A DNA stretch of 64,000 nt from Ardenticatenaceae bacterium (GTDB taxonomy: Bacteria > Chloroflexota > Anaerolineae > Promineifilales > Promineifilaceae), in assembly GCA_020634245.1 (NCBI GenBank), contig JACKCC010000009.1:62001-126000 (forward strand), read 5' to 3'. The first letter of the stretch is position 1. Every line of letters starts with the position of its first letter. This document shows, piece after piece, positions 1 through 8,410 of this stretch. The notes below the pieces were generated by a model, which was not told the origin of the DNA, did no database searches, and saw only the letters and a list, made by a program, of their open reading frames with translations. Position numbers and translations under genes: made by a program.

Positions 1-393
1 GTTCCCCTCTTGAATCAAATCCATAAAATCCAGCCCCTGCCCCCGATAACGCTTGGCAAAACTAATCACCAACCGCGTGTTGGACTGGATCAACCGCTCA
101 CGAGCGGCCTCCCCTTCCTCCTGAAGACAGCGCAGCCACGCTTTTTCAGCCACGCTCAAATTTTCTTTTTCCAACCGCGCGGCGGCCTGTTTACCCGCTT
201 CCATCGCCTGCGCCAGTTCAACTTCTTCAACGGCCGTTAGCAAATCGTGACGGCCGTTCTCCTCCATATACATTCCCAGAAAATCCATTGGGCCAAAACC
301 AGAAAGGTCGGCCGCATCCTCTTCAGCAGCATCGACCAATATTTCATCCAATGCATCAAAGCTGTTTGCAACATCATCTTGCTGTGTATTCAT
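1..393 (-). CDS. rpoD: primary sigma-70 factor, N-terminal part (truncated by window edge)
   Basis: Directs RNA polymerase core to housekeeping promoters. The 131 visible codons start at ATG 391-393 (reverse), preceded by GGAG about 8 nt upstream. Residues 1-60 form an acidic leader containing FDALDEIL. Region 1.2 follows (about residues 50-80), then region 2.1-2.2 from residue about 100, with the hallmark RLIQSNTRLVISFAKRY and DLIQEGN at the window edge. These motifs are typical of RpoD/SigA rather than ECF or flagellar sigma factors. The -10/-35 binding regions 2.4 and 4.2 lie outside the window, so a group 2 sigma is not excluded. Codons here contain two copies of the ACGGCCGT octamer. A plausible sigma-70 promoter with an overlapping dyad lies directly upstream. 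Confidence 0.9.
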   Translation of the reverse strand, partial: MNTQQDDVANSFDALDEILVDAAEEDAADLSGFGPMDFLGMYMEENGRHDLLTAVEEVELAQAMEAGKQAAARLEKENLSVAEKAWLRCLQEEGEAARERLIQSNTRLVISFAKRYRGQGLDFMDLIQEGN

Positions 394-460
394 CTTTGGA
401 CTCCGATCTGTTACTCAAACCATCATATTCTATATTGAACTTTCAATTTTTATTGAACGA

Positions 461-496
461 ATTATAAAACAAAGGTTTTTGTCCGGTCAATCGGAC
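461..496 (-). promoter_or_regulatory. sigma-70 type promoter with overlapping dyad upstream of rpoD
   Basis: Read on the minus strand, TTGACC (485-490) and TATAAT (461-466) are separated by 18 nt, close to consensus. The perfect dyad GTCCG-6 nt-CGGAC (481-496) overlaps the -35 box, so a repressor or the promoter's own regulation could act here. The start codon follows 68 nt downstream of the -10 box. The boxes are seen in the sequence; regulation is inference. Confidence 0.55.
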
Positions 497-535
497 CAGA
501 CTGTCATTCATTCAACTTTAAGGGTATGATGGCTT

Positions 536-1081
536 TTACAACTGCCGCAAATATCGGCGTGCCCCGGCCCGCTCCAACTCACTGTCCAGGGCAAGTTTGA
601 ACAGTTCAAGGTTATCACTGGGCCGCTTGAGGTTAAAATTGTTGATCTGCCGGTTCAATTCGGTAATAGTTTCAGCCCATTTCAGGCAGATGTCATCCCA
701 GGCAATAATCAGCGCACTGCACTGGCCTTCGCCTTGTCTCAAACGATACTCGCGCTCATACAAAGTCCATTTGCGTTTGATGTCGGCGCGCAAGCTGTCG
801 ATTTGGGTCATCAAATCGCTGCGCGCCATGATCCAGGCCGGTTTAAGATCGTTTTGCTTGAGCAAGTCATAGGCGAGTTCTTTCTCCGGCGCAAAGAGAT
901 TCCGCTTCAAATTGAGCGGTTTACCTTTGCCAGGCAAGTTATCGAATACGCCCTGCTCCCGCCCTTCTTCAATCAGGTCATCGATCAGGTTTTGCCAGTC
1001 ATGTTCCATACGATAACGATGGCGCGATTTGGCTTCCGGGCTGTTTTCCGATGGCTTTTTGTCGTCAGGATTATTACTCAT
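536..1081 (-). CDS. DUF1992 (DnaJ homologue subfamily C member 28 conserved domain) protein
   Basis: A 181-residue soluble, charged protein. The DUF1992 signature is clear: a region rich in D, E and N, then GVFDNLPGKGKPL (about residues 46-58), then an amphipathic helix pair. In this family the domain occurs alone in bacteria and in the eukaryotic DNAJC28 protein; its biochemical role is unknown. No J domain (HPD) is present. The start ATG at 1081 fits the family N-terminus. It lies upstream of rpoD in the same direction with a 142-nt gap that has its own promoter, so co-transcription is possible but not required. Function is not inferred further. Confidence 0.85.
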   Translation of the reverse strand: MSNNPDDKKPSENSPEAKSRHRYRMEHDWQNLIDDLIEEGREQGVFDNLPGKGKPLNLKRNLFAPEKELAYDLLKQNDLKPAWIMARSDLMTQIDSLRADIKRKWTLYEREYRLRQGEGQCSALIIAWDDICLKWAETITELNRQINNFNLKRPSDNLELFKLALDSELERAGARRYLRQL

Positions 1082-1233
1082 GGCGCAATTTTACGAACTT
1101 AAACCCGCCCGGCAAATTTGCTCATCAGCCGTTGAACCAGTACGATTGTCAGGGTCGGCATGCAACTTAACCTGGCCAATCGCGTACTGCGGCCAGAGAA
1201 AAGACGGGGGAAAACAGGACAAGGAATGGTTTT

Positions 1234-1980
1234 GTGGCGGTAGTAACGAAGCAAAAAGCAAAAGAAAAGCGGCGGCCACCTTCAGAAAATGACCATCATG
1301 CAGCCCGTTTTTCCTGGCAATGGTTGGTTGGAGTAACGGCCGTTATCATCAGTCTGGCCTTTTTATGGGTGTTCCGCCAGCCGGTATGGCAGCTGCTCTC
1401 GCTGGTCGGGGATCAGGAAGCCGTCAGCGCTTACCTAAAAGGATTTGGCTTGTGGGGGCCGCTGGTTTTGGCCATTGTACAGCTTATTCAAATCCTGGCC
1501 GCCGTCATTCCCGGCCATGTTTTTTTGATTGCCGCCGGATATGTATATGGGTTTCCCCTGGGTTTGCTGCTCAATGTCGTTTATATTGTGGCGGCCAGCC
1601 AGTTGGCTTTTAGCCTGGCGCGTTGGGCAGGACGGCCGTTTATCAGCCGCCTGGTTTCCAAAGAACTACTCGAAAAGTGGTACGCCATCGGCGAAAAACA
1701 AGGTTTCACGTTTTTTACTATTGCCTTCATCCTGCCCGCCTTTCCTACCGACGTGATGAACTTTGTCGCCGGTCTCAGCGGTATCTCGCCACGCAAATTC
1801 CTGGCGGCCAACTTCCTGGGCCGGCTGCCCAGCGCTATCATTTTGACCCTCATCGGATCGTATGGTCTGCAATTCAGTACCGCCGCCTGGGTGGGAATCT
1901 TGCTCCTGGCTGTAACCGTCTACATTGCTGGGCGGCTGATTATCGGCCGTATCGAACGCCAGTACAAATCCCGCGCCTGA
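1234..1980 (+). CDS. TVP38/TMEM64 (VTT/DedA-like) membrane protein
   Basis: A 248-residue polytopic inner-membrane protein. After a basic N-terminal tail (residues 1-28) come a first TM segment, a GLWGPLVLAIVQLIQILAAV segment, and the VTT core with GYVYGFPLG (about residues 101-110) and a re-entrant-loop region FPTDVMNFVAGLSGIS. It ends with two TM helices and a basic tail. VTT proteins act in membrane lipid handling or as scramblase-like carriers; the substrate here is unknown. The start is GTG at 1234, with AAGGAA about 8 nt upstream. The gene stands alone, divergent from the DUF1992 gene. Confidence 0.88.
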   Translation: MAVVTKQKAKEKRRPPSENDHHAARFSWQWLVGVTAVIISLAFLWVFRQPVWQLLSLVGDQEAVSAYLKGFGLWGPLVLAIVQLIQILAAVIPGHVFLIAAGYVYGFPLGLLLNVVYIVAASQLAFSLARWAGRPFISRLVSKELLEKWYAIGEKQGFTFFTIAFILPAFPTDVMNFVAGLSGISPRKFLAANFLGRLPSAIILTLIGSYGLQFSTAAWVGILLLAVTVYIAGRLIIGRIERQYKSRA

Positions 1981-1989
1981 ATTTGCAAC

Positions 1990-2005
1990 CTGAGCCTGCC
2001 GAAGG
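1990..2005 (-). repeat. CTTCGRCARGCTCAG-family short repeat (intergenic copy)
   Basis: The reverse complement reads CCTTCGGCAGGCTCAG. Related 16-mers occur inside coding sequence at 28534-28549 (GCTTCGACAAGCTCAG), 57270-57285 (GTTTCAACAGGCTCAG) and 62886-62902 (CCTTCGGCAAGCTCAGG). This is the only copy in the window outside a gene. Confidence 0.5.
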
Positions 2006-2136
2006 CAGCCGGGTTCCAGCCGGTTTGACTTCACCAACCAACTTTTTTTACGCTCAACAAGCGTGTGATCTTATTGACTTCCCCCCAATTTCAGATACGA
2101 TGCAGCAGAGCCTAACCTGAACTGCGAGGATGCAAC

Positions 2137-3642
2137 GTGAAACAAAAACTCCAAGAATTAAAACAACTTTTATTAGAAGTAGACGACCTGCAAATGGCAA
2201 CGGCCGTTCTCTACTGGGACCAAACAACCAACATGCCGCCCGGTGGAGCCGCCGCTCGCGGCCGTCAGGCCGCCACACTGACCCGGCTGGCCCACGAAAA
2301 ATTCACCGATCCGGCCGTTGGTAAGCTGCTGGATGCCCTGCAACCATACGCCGACAGTTTGCCCTATGAAGATGACGATGCCAGTCTCATCCGGGTAACG
2401 CGCCGCCAATATGAAAAATCGACCAAAATTCCGGCGCAGCTTCTTTCTGATTTTTACACGCACAGCGCGGCCACGTACCAGGTTTGGACGAAGGCAAGGC
2501 CGGCGAATGATTTTACGGTCGTTGCCCCCTACCTGGAAAAAACCATCGACTTTAGCCGCCGCATTGCCGACTGCTTCCCCGGCTACGACCACATCGCCGA
2601 TCCGCTCATTGATTTCAACGATGAAGGGATGAAAGCGGCCACCATCCGCGCCATTTTTGCCGACCTGCGGCAGCAGCTTGTGCCCATCGTCCAGGCAATC
2701 ACTGCCCAGGAACCGGCCGATGCCTCCTGCCTGCACCAATCTTTTGACGAAAACAAGCAGCTTGCCTTTGGCCAGGAAATCATCAAACAGTACGGCTACG
2801 ACCTGGAACGGGGGCGGCAGGATAAATCGCCCCACCCGTTCACAACCAAATTCAATTTGGGCGACGTACGCATCACCACCCGCGTGAAGCAAAACGATTT
2901 GAACGAAGCATTGTTCAGTACGCTGCACGAAGCCGGTCATGCCATGTATGAACAGGGCATCAACCGCGATTTTGACGGTACGCCGCTGGGCACAGGCACA
3001 TCGGCTGGTGTCCACGAGAGCCAATCCCGCTTGTGGGAAAACCTGGTTGGACGCAGCCGCGGCTTCTGGCAGCACTACTATCCGAAATTGCAGGCCGCTT
3101 TCCCGCAGCAGTTCAACGACGCCAGCTTTGATACGTTTTACCAGGCCATTAACAAGGTCAGCCGCTCACTCATCCGCACTGATGCTGATGAAGTGACCTA
3201 CAATCTGCACGTGATGATTCGTTTTGACCTGGAACTACAACTGCTGGAAGGGACGCTGGCTGTGAAAGATTTGCCGGAAGCCTGGCACGGCCGTTACCAA
3301 TCCGACCTGGGCATTCATGCCCCCAATGACAGCGACGGCGTCCTACAAGACGTGCATTGGTACGACGGCTGGGTCGGCGGCGGTTTTCAGGGGTACACGT
3401 TGGGTAACATCATGAGCGCGCTGTTTTTCGATACGGCCGTACAAGCCCATCCCGACATCCCCAACCAGATCAGCCGAGGCCAGTTCAGCACACTGCACGG
3501 CTGGCTCAAAGACAACATCTATCAGCACGGCAGCAAATTCACCGCCAACGAACTTATCCAGCGCATCACCGGCGGTACCCTGACCATCGATCCCTACATT
3601 CGCTACCTGCGCAACAAGTTCGGCGAACTGTACCCCTTGTAA
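2137..3642 (+). CDS. M32 family metallocarboxypeptidase (carboxypeptidase Taq type)
   Basis: A zinc carboxypeptidase of 501 residues, the usual M32 length (about 500), with no signal peptide, so cytosolic. The zinc motif HEAGH is at residues 264-268 in the context STLHEAGHAMYEQG. The family's ESQSR segment (about residues 295-299), which provides the third ligand, follows, as do DTGHVH-like and YNLHVMIRF motifs. M32 enzymes remove C-terminal residues broadly, except proline. The start is GTG at 2137 with GAGGA upstream; the nearby ATG at 2130 is in another frame. The gene is flanked by non-coding sequence on both sides, so it is probably monocistronic. Confidence 0.93.
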   Translation: MKQKLQELKQLLLEVDDLQMATAVLYWDQTTNMPPGGAAARGRQAATLTRLAHEKFTDPAVGKLLDALQPYADSLPYEDDDASLIRVTRRQYEKSTKIPAQLLSDFYTHSAATYQVWTKARPANDFTVVAPYLEKTIDFSRRIADCFPGYDHIADPLIDFNDEGMKAATIRAIFADLRQQLVPIVQAITAQEPADASCLHQSFDENKQLAFGQEIIKQYGYDLERGRQDKSPHPFTTKFNLGDVRITTRVKQNDLNEALFSTLHEAGHAMYEQGINRDFDGTPLGTGTSAGVHESQSRLWENLVGRSRGFWQHYYPKLQAAFPQQFNDASFDTFYQAINKVSRSLIRTDADEVTYNLHVMIRFDLELQLLEGTLAVKDLPEAWHGRYQSDLGIHAPNDSDGVLQDVHWYDGWVGGGFQGYTLGNIMSALFFDTAVQAHPDIPNQISRGQFSTLHGWLKDNIYQHGSKFTANELIQRITGGTLTIDPYIRYLRNKFGELYPL

Positions 3643-3649
3643 CTCAAAC

Positions 3650-3694
3650 GTCATACGTCATGCGTCAGCCACTTTATGACGCATGACGTATGAC
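3650..3694 (+). terminator. long perfect hairpin downstream of the M32 peptidase gene
   Basis: A 17-bp perfect stem (3650-3666 pairs with 3678-3694) has an 11-nt loop. The arms are built from the repeated words CGTCAT and GCGTC. No T-run follows, so this may be a palindromic repeat serving as an mRNA end rather than a classical intrinsic terminator. Confidence 0.6.
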
Positions 3695-3722
3695 TTATAA
3701 TGATTCCCTCCCCACTTTCGCA

Positions 3723-3779
3723 ACCCTCCAACTGCTGACTGCGTACAGTTTTCAACTATTTTCTTACCTGTAGGAGGGT
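3723..3779 (+). promoter_or_regulatory. possible RBS-sequestering pairing in the leader of the toast-rack gene
   Basis: ACCCTCC (3723-3729) is perfectly complementary to the ribosome-binding site GGAGGGT (3773-3779). The intervening 43 nt contain CTTACCTGTA, which recurs exactly before the SH3b gene (4581-4590). The complementarity is seen; a role in translational control is inference. Confidence 0.3.
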
Positions 3780-3785
3780 AAAGCC

Positions 3786-4517
3786 ATGCGACAAAAAATA
3801 ATTCTATTAGGATTGGTAACGGCCGTTCTCATTCTCACAACCGGCTGCATCAACCAGATCAAAGTCGGGCCGACACAAACCGATGAGCAAACCATCGAGG
3901 CCGGCGACATCAGTTCTGCCCGTGTCAAAATCGATATGGGCGTAGGCAAACTGGATGTCAATGGCGGCGCTGACGGCCTGCTTGATGCCCAATTCACCTA
4001 CAACATCGAATCGTGGAAGCCAGAAGTCAATTATGAAATTAGCAACAGTGAAGGCCGCCTGACAATCAAACAACCCGATAGTGATACAGCCACCATCGGC
4101 ATTCCTGATACTGAAAAAGTTAAATATGAATGGGATCTCAAATTGAACGACACCATGCCTATGAACCTGGATATCAATCTGGGCGTGGGCGAAAGCAGTT
4201 TGGAATTGAGCGGTTTAACCCTAAACAGCCTGGACATCCAAACAGGAGTCGGTGAAACGACAATTGATTTAACCGGCAGTTGGTCTAACAGCTTCGACGT
4301 CGATATTGAAGGCGGCGTAGGGAAAACAACCGTGCGGCTACCCAATGGCGTCGGCGTACGTGTGGAAACACAAACCGGCATCAGTGGGATCAATGTCTAC
4401 GGCCTCATCCAGAATGGTGATACCTATACTAATCCTGCTTATGATGGCGCAGATGTGATTCTGGACATAAAGGTACAAGGCGGTGTGGGGGGTATTGATT
4501 TGATTTTGGAAGAGTAA
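3786..4517 (+). CDS. toast-rack family cell-surface lipoprotein
   Basis: A 243-residue exported lipoprotein. Residues 1-20 form a signal peptide ending in the lipobox LTTG-C21, so the mature protein would be lipid-anchored at Cys21. The body is a beta-rich repeat with recurring GVGKLDV, GVGESSLEL, GVGETTIDL and GGVGKTTVRL blocks, the pattern of the toast_rack/DUF2154 (LiaF-like) beta-solenoid. Such proteins often sit with LiaF/PspC-type envelope-stress proteins; a LiaF-like protein lies at 9.1 kb but not in the same operon. A strong GGAGGG RBS precedes ATG 3786. Binding partner is unknown. Confidence 0.75.
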   Translation: MRQKIILLGLVTAVLILTTGCINQIKVGPTQTDEQTIEAGDISSARVKIDMGVGKLDVNGGADGLLDAQFTYNIESWKPEVNYEISNSEGRLTIKQPDSDTATIGIPDTEKVKYEWDLKLNDTMPMNLDINLGVGESSLELSGLTLNSLDIQTGVGETTIDLTGSWSNSFDVDIEGGVGKTTVRLPNGVGVRVETQTGISGINVYGLIQNGDTYTNPAYDGADVILDIKVQGGVGGIDLILEE

Positions 4518-4602
4518 CCCCCTTGCGGTAAACACGCATTCTCCACTATACTGCACATAATGATTGTATTGTGTAGTTTCCTTACCTGTATGGAGGAGGT
4601 TT

Positions 4603-5895
4603 ATGAATCCGCGATTTAACAAACGCATTGTATTTATTTTGGTAGTTCTGCTTTTCAGCCTGGCGCTGACCGGTTCTGTTATGGCCGAGCGTAATCTGGA
4701 CACCACGCAGCAAAGTGGGGCAACGGCCGTTGTCAACACCGGCGCGCTCAATGTACGTGTCGGGCCAAGCATTGGCTACAAAGTGGTGGCTGTGGCCTAT
4801 CGGGGACACGTGGTAGCGCTGCTGGGGCGCAACAGCGCCGCCACCTGGGCCAAAGTACGCCTCTTCAACGGCCAGGAAGGATGGGTTAACGCCTCCCTCA
4901 TTGACCCATCCGTAGCAATTTCCAGCCTACCGGTAGCAGATACGCCGGTGCTAACGCCGATGGCGGCTGTGGCCACCGGGGCCTTAAACGTGCGCTCCGG
5001 GCCGGGGATTGGTTATGGGTCAACGGCCGTACTCGCTTTTGGCACCAACGTTCAACTTCTGGGGCGCAACGATAACGGTTCGTGGGTCAAAATAAAACTG
5101 GCTAACGGGCACGAAGGCTGGGTCAATGCCACCCTCATCACCACCAACATCGCCATTAGCAGCTTATCTGTCGTGGCCGCCCCCACACTGACACCAATGG
5201 CCGCTGTTAACACCGGCACGTTAAACGTGCGCTCCGGGCCGGGCATTGAATATGGCATCACCGCCTCCGTCGATTATGGCGTCAACTTCCAGCTTTTAGG
5301 CCGCAATACCAACAGCACCTGGATCAAGGTCAAACTGGCTAACGGGCATGAAGGTTGGGTCAACGCATCCCTGATCACCGCCAACGTGGCCATCAACAGC
5401 CTGCCGGTGATGACCAGCAGCGCGACTACCGCGCCAACGGCCGTTGTCACCACCGGCGCGCTCAACGTTCGTTCTGGTCCCGGAACCGGCTACGCCGTTA
5501 CGTCGGCCGCTTATCTGGGAGAAACTGTGACGATGCTGGGCCGCAACGACACTGGCAGTTGGGTGAAAATTCGGCTGGCCGGCGGGCATGAAGGCTGGGT
5601 CAATGCCAGTCTCATTCAACCCAGTGTGGCTATCAGCAGTTTGGGTGTAGTGAGTGTGGGAACGGCCGTTGTTCCCACCGCCACCGTCGCCACTTACGCC
5701 CTCAACGTACGCTCCGGGCCGGCCGCCACCTATACTATCGTCGCTTACCTCTCCCAATGGCAAACGGCCAAAATGGTAGGACGCAACAGTGCCGCCACCT
5801 GGGTACAAATTCAGTTAAGCAATGGCACAGGCTGGATCAATGCCGCTTACATTCAATCCAATGTCGCTCTAAGCACCCTGCCCGTCACTGGCTAA
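4603..5895 (+). CDS. secreted protein with five bacterial SH3 (SH3b) repeats
   Basis: A 430-residue exported protein. Residues 1-28 are a signal peptide (basic start, hydrophobic core, VMA-E cleavage region). Five SH3b repeats of about 60 residues follow, each with the core LNVRxGP, a GRN turn and GWVNAxxI. Linkers are rich in P, T and A. SH3b domains usually bind peptidoglycan or other wall polymers; no catalytic domain is attached, so a binding or scaffold role is inferred. The ATG at 4603 is preferred over an in-frame ATG at 4564 because GGAGGAGG sits 5 nt upstream and the signal peptide begins there. Repeat linkers encode TAV from ACGGCCGT. Confidence 0.88.
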   Translation: MNPRFNKRIVFILVVLLFSLALTGSVMAERNLDTTQQSGATAVVNTGALNVRVGPSIGYKVVAVAYRGHVVALLGRNSAATWAKVRLFNGQEGWVNASLIDPSVAISSLPVADTPVLTPMAAVATGALNVRSGPGIGYGSTAVLAFGTNVQLLGRNDNGSWVKIKLANGHEGWVNATLITTNIAISSLSVVAAPTLTPMAAVNTGTLNVRSGPGIEYGITASVDYGVNFQLLGRNTNSTWIKVKLANGHEGWVNASLITANVAINSLPVMTSSATTAPTAVVTTGALNVRSGPGTGYAVTSAAYLGETVTMLGRNDTGSWVKIRLAGGHEGWVNASLIQPSVAISSLGVVSVGTAVVPTATVATYALNVRSGPAATYTIVAYLSQWQTAKMVGRNSAATWVQIQLSNGTGWINAAYIQSNVALSTLPVTG

Positions 5896-5901
5896 CACGT
5901 C

Positions 5902-5948
5902 TGGAGCGCAGACAGCCTGTCTGCAAAGCGCGGGCAAGCTGCCCGCGC
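5902..5948. repeat. GGAGCGC-family palindromic intergenic repeat
   Basis: Two adjacent hairpins, GCAGACA-gcc-TGTCTGC (5908-5924) and GCGCGGGCA-agc-TGCCCGCGC (5928-5948), follow the lead TGGAGCGC. Related elements lie at 26221-26242 and 55503-55562. This looks like a REP-like dispersed family. Confidence 0.6.
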
Positions 5949-5966
5949 ACCCGCTCTATAACAATA

Positions 5967-6003
5967 AAACGGCGGTGTGATTTAGAACATCACACCGCCG
6001 TTT
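5967..6003. terminator. bidirectional intrinsic terminator between convergent genes
   Basis: A 15-bp perfect stem AAACGGCGGTGTGAT / ATCACACCGCCGTTT (5967-5981 and 5989-6003) with a 7-nt loop. A/T runs lie on both sides. It sits between the plus-strand SH3b gene and the minus-strand LON-domain gene, so it can serve both. Confidence 0.8.
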
Positions 6004-6026
6004 GTGTTTGCCGGTTGGCTTCGCAT

Positions 6027-6671
6027 TCAGTTCATCGAAAAAAGGCCAACATCATCAACGCGAGGCATTGTACGCATAATCGCGACTTCTTCCTGATACA
6101 GGCTTTGCAAATTTTGGAACAGCTCCATCGCTGTTTCGGCCTCCAGCAGATCCTGCTTTTCTTCAATGGGCAGTTGAATGAAGGAAGCGGCTAAAAAGCC
6201 CAATTCATCCGGGTCTTGCGAGATTTGTTCTGGGTCAAACTCGACTTTACCCACTTCAGCCAGGATTTTCAAATACTCCAAAACCAGTGGATAGAGCCGC
6301 GCTGCGGCAATTTGCAAGGATTCGGCCGGTTCCTGAGCCAGCGGCAGCAGCTCAACCTGTCCCACCAGATACGGCCGTTCCCGATCCAACGATTGAATCC
6401 GAAAACGATCCTGTCCGACCGTCATGATAAACAAACGGTCATTATCCAGCTTTTGCACCTGAATGATGTCAGCCGTACAGCCGATGGCGTAAGGCTCGGC
6501 CAGCGGGCCGTGCTCTGCCTGCCCCTCACGAATGAGGACGACACCAAACGGCCGTTTCTCAACCAGGCACAGGCGAATCATCTCCTGGTAGCGCTCCTCA
6601 AAAATATGCAGCGGCAGCGGCATGCCCGGAAACAAAACAGTATTCAAAGGAAATAAGGGCAATTCAATCAT
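6027..6671 (-). CDS. LON substrate-binding (PUA-like) domain protein
   Basis: A 214-residue stand-alone Lon N-terminal domain. It opens with IELPLFPLNTVLFPGMPLPL and HIFEERYQEMI, the classic LON/PUA-like start, followed by a helical C-terminal part. It lacks the AAA+ ATPase and Ser-Lys protease of Lon, so it is an ATP-independent substrate-binding or adaptor-like protein; its role is unknown in the family. ATG 6671 fits the family start. There is no Shine-Dalgarno; instead TATAAT (6681-6686, reverse) lies 9 nt before the ATG, suggesting a leaderless or near-leaderless mRNA. A TTG at 6689 is possible but overlaps the -10 box. Confidence 0.85.
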   Translation of the reverse strand: MIELPLFPLNTVLFPGMPLPLHIFEERYQEMIRLCLVEKRPFGVVLIREGQAEHGPLAEPYAIGCTADIIQVQKLDNDRLFIMTVGQDRFRIQSLDRERPYLVGQVELLPLAQEPAESLQIAAARLYPLVLEYLKILAEVGKVEFDPEQISQDPDELGFLAASFIQLPIEEKQDLLEAETAMELFQNLQSLYQEEVAIMRTMPRVDDVGLFSMN

Positions 6672-6680
6672 ATAAATTGA

Positions 6681-6686
6681 ATTATA
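6681..6686 (-). promoter_or_regulatory. -10 box immediately before LON gene (near-leaderless transcript)
   Basis: On the minus strand TATAAT is followed by 9 nt and then ATG, so transcription would begin within a few bases of the start codon. No good -35 is visible at the matching distance, and no RBS is present. Confidence 0.4.
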
Positions 6687-6802
6687 CAACAGAGATACGG
6701 CCGTTCTATTAGATAATGATTAGATAAAAAACGGGACACAGTCACCTGCATCCCGTCATCAAATTTCTCTGGTGAAAGCCTGGTTTCTGGCCTGTAGATA
6801 AC

Positions 6803-8410
6803 TTACTTCTTTGGTCCGGCCTGACGAATTTCCTCGGTCACACCGTTTTCAAATTGCTTAAAGTTGGCAATAAACATATCCACCAGTTTGCTGGCCTGGG
6901 CATCATAAGCGGCTTTATCCGCCCAGGTGCCTCGCGGGTCCAAGACTTCGTCAGGAACGCCCTCAACGTGCTTGGGAATATGCAGGCCGAAGAACGGCTC
7001 CTCGGCTGTTTCGACATCGTCCAGATCGCCATTGAGAACGGCCGTTACCATTTTGCGCGTATAACCCAGCTTCATCCGGCTGCCCACGCCATGAGGCCCG
7101 CCCGTCCAGCCCGTATTCACCAACCAGACCTTAACATCGTGTTTTTCGATCTTCTCGCCCAGCAGTTTGGCATATTCGCCCGGATGCAGCGGCATAAACG
7201 GCGCACCAAAACAGGCGCTAAAGTTTGGCTTTGGTTCCGTCACGCCCCGCTCCGTACCGGCCACTTTGGCCGTGTAACCGCTCAGGAAATGGTACATTGC
7301 CTGCGCCGGGGTCAGGCGGCTGATAGGCGGCAGCACACCAAAAGCATCGGCCGTAAGGAACAGAACATTCTTGGGGTGGCCGCCCATACCGCCCGGATCA
7401 GCATTGGGAATATGCGTAATAGGATAACTGGAGCGGGTATTTTCCGTCAGCGAGCCATCATTCAAATCCACCCGGCGAGTATTGCTGTCATAAATTACAT
7501 TTTCCAAAATCGTGCCAAAACGCCGGGTCGTCTCGTAAATCTCCGGTTCCCCTTCCGGGTCCAGGCGAATAACCTTGGCATAACAGCCACCTTCAAAATT
7601 AAAGACACCGTCATCGCTCCAGCCATGTTCATCGTCACCAATAAGCGTGCGGCTGGTATCATTGCTCAACGTCGTCTTGCCCGTGCCGCTAAGACCAAAG
7701 AACAATGCTACATCATCCTTATCTTTGCCATAGTTGGCGCTGCAATGCATGCTTAACACACCGCGCCGGGGCAGGTAAAAATTCATCGCAGTAAAGATGC
7801 TCTTTTTGATTTCACCAGCATATTCACTGCCGCCAATCAAAACCAGCCGTTTGCTAAAATCAATCAAGATAAACGTGGGGCTGTTGGTGCCATCAAAGCT
7901 GGGTTCGGCATGGAAGCGGGGCAAATCGATAACAGTAAATTCGGGCACGTGGTTGGCCAACTTTTCTGGGTCGTGCTCGCGAACAAACATATTGCGGGCA
8001 AACATATTGTGCCAGGCATACTCATTGATGATGCGCACCGGCATGCGGTAACGCGGATCGGTTCCCACATAGCCATCAAACACAAAAATGTCCCGATTTT
8101 GCGTGTAAGCGATCATACGCCGCATCAGGCTGTCGAAGCGTTCCTGGGGAATGGGCCGGTTCACGCTGCCCCACCAAATATCATTTTCACTGGTCGGTTC
8201 TTTGGCGGTGAATTTGTCATTAGGTGACCGACCGGTATGATCGCCGGTTGTGACGGAAATGGGGCCAAGGTGAACAATATGACCTTCGCGCCGCCGTAAA
8301 ATTTGCTCATAAAGCATGGAAGTCGTCAGATTCCAATAGACGGTCTCAGCATTTTTGATACCGAGGTTCTCAACTCCATATTTACTAACAAATGGACCAA
8401 AGTTCTGCAT
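6803..8410 (-). CDS. pckA: phosphoenolpyruvate carboxykinase (ATP)
   Basis: Catalyses oxaloacetate + ATP to PEP + CO2 + ADP, the gluconeogenic entry step, in the cytosol. The 535-residue length is standard. Visible motifs are the substrate loop TGDHTGRSPNDKF (residues 55-67), the kinase-1a P-loop GLSGTGKT (239-246), the metal-binding LIGDDEHGW just after it, and the C-terminal ENTRSSYP and VNTGWTGGP elements. These are the ATP-type (not GTP-type) signatures. A strong GGGAGG RBS precedes the ATG, and a TATAAT (8446-8451, reverse) lies about 36 nt upstream. The gene is monocistronic and divergent from the CoA-binding protein gene. Confidence 0.97.
   Translation of the reverse strand: MQNFGPFVSKYGVENLGIKNAETVYWNLTTSMLYEQILRRREGHIVHLGPISVTTGDHTGRSPNDKFTAKEPTSENDIWWGSVNRPIPQERFDSLMRRMIAYTQNRDIFVFDGYVGTDPRYRMPVRIINEYAWHNMFARNMFVREHDPEKLANHVPEFTVIDLPRFHAEPSFDGTNSPTFILIDFSKRLVLIGGSEYAGEIKKSIFTAMNFYLPRRGVLSMHCSANYGKDKDDVALFFGLSGTGKTTLSNDTSRTLIGDDEHGWSDDGVFNFEGGCYAKVIRLDPEGEPEIYETTRRFGTILENVIYDSNTRRVDLNDGSLTENTRSSYPITHIPNADPGGMGGHPKNVLFLTADAFGVLPPISRLTPAQAMYHFLSGYTAKVAGTERGVTEPKPNFSACFGAPFMPLHPGEYAKLLGEKIEKHDVKVWLVNTGWTGGPHGVGSRMKLGYTRKMVTAVLNGDLDDVETAEEPFFGLHIPKHVEGVPDEVLDPRGTWADKAAYDAQASKLVDMFIANFKQFENGVTEEIRQAGPKK

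Noticed and set aside
2173..3075. Long minus-strand ORF opposite the M32 peptidase gene
   Set aside because: Shadow frame of the recognised peptidase; no domain, RBS or coding pattern. The same applies to long opposite-strand ORFs at 10591-11502, 41195-42295, 51072-51920 and 54115-54927.
4700..5880. Tandem DNA repeat array in the SH3b gene
   Set aside because: The periodicity is explained by five diverged SH3b protein repeats.
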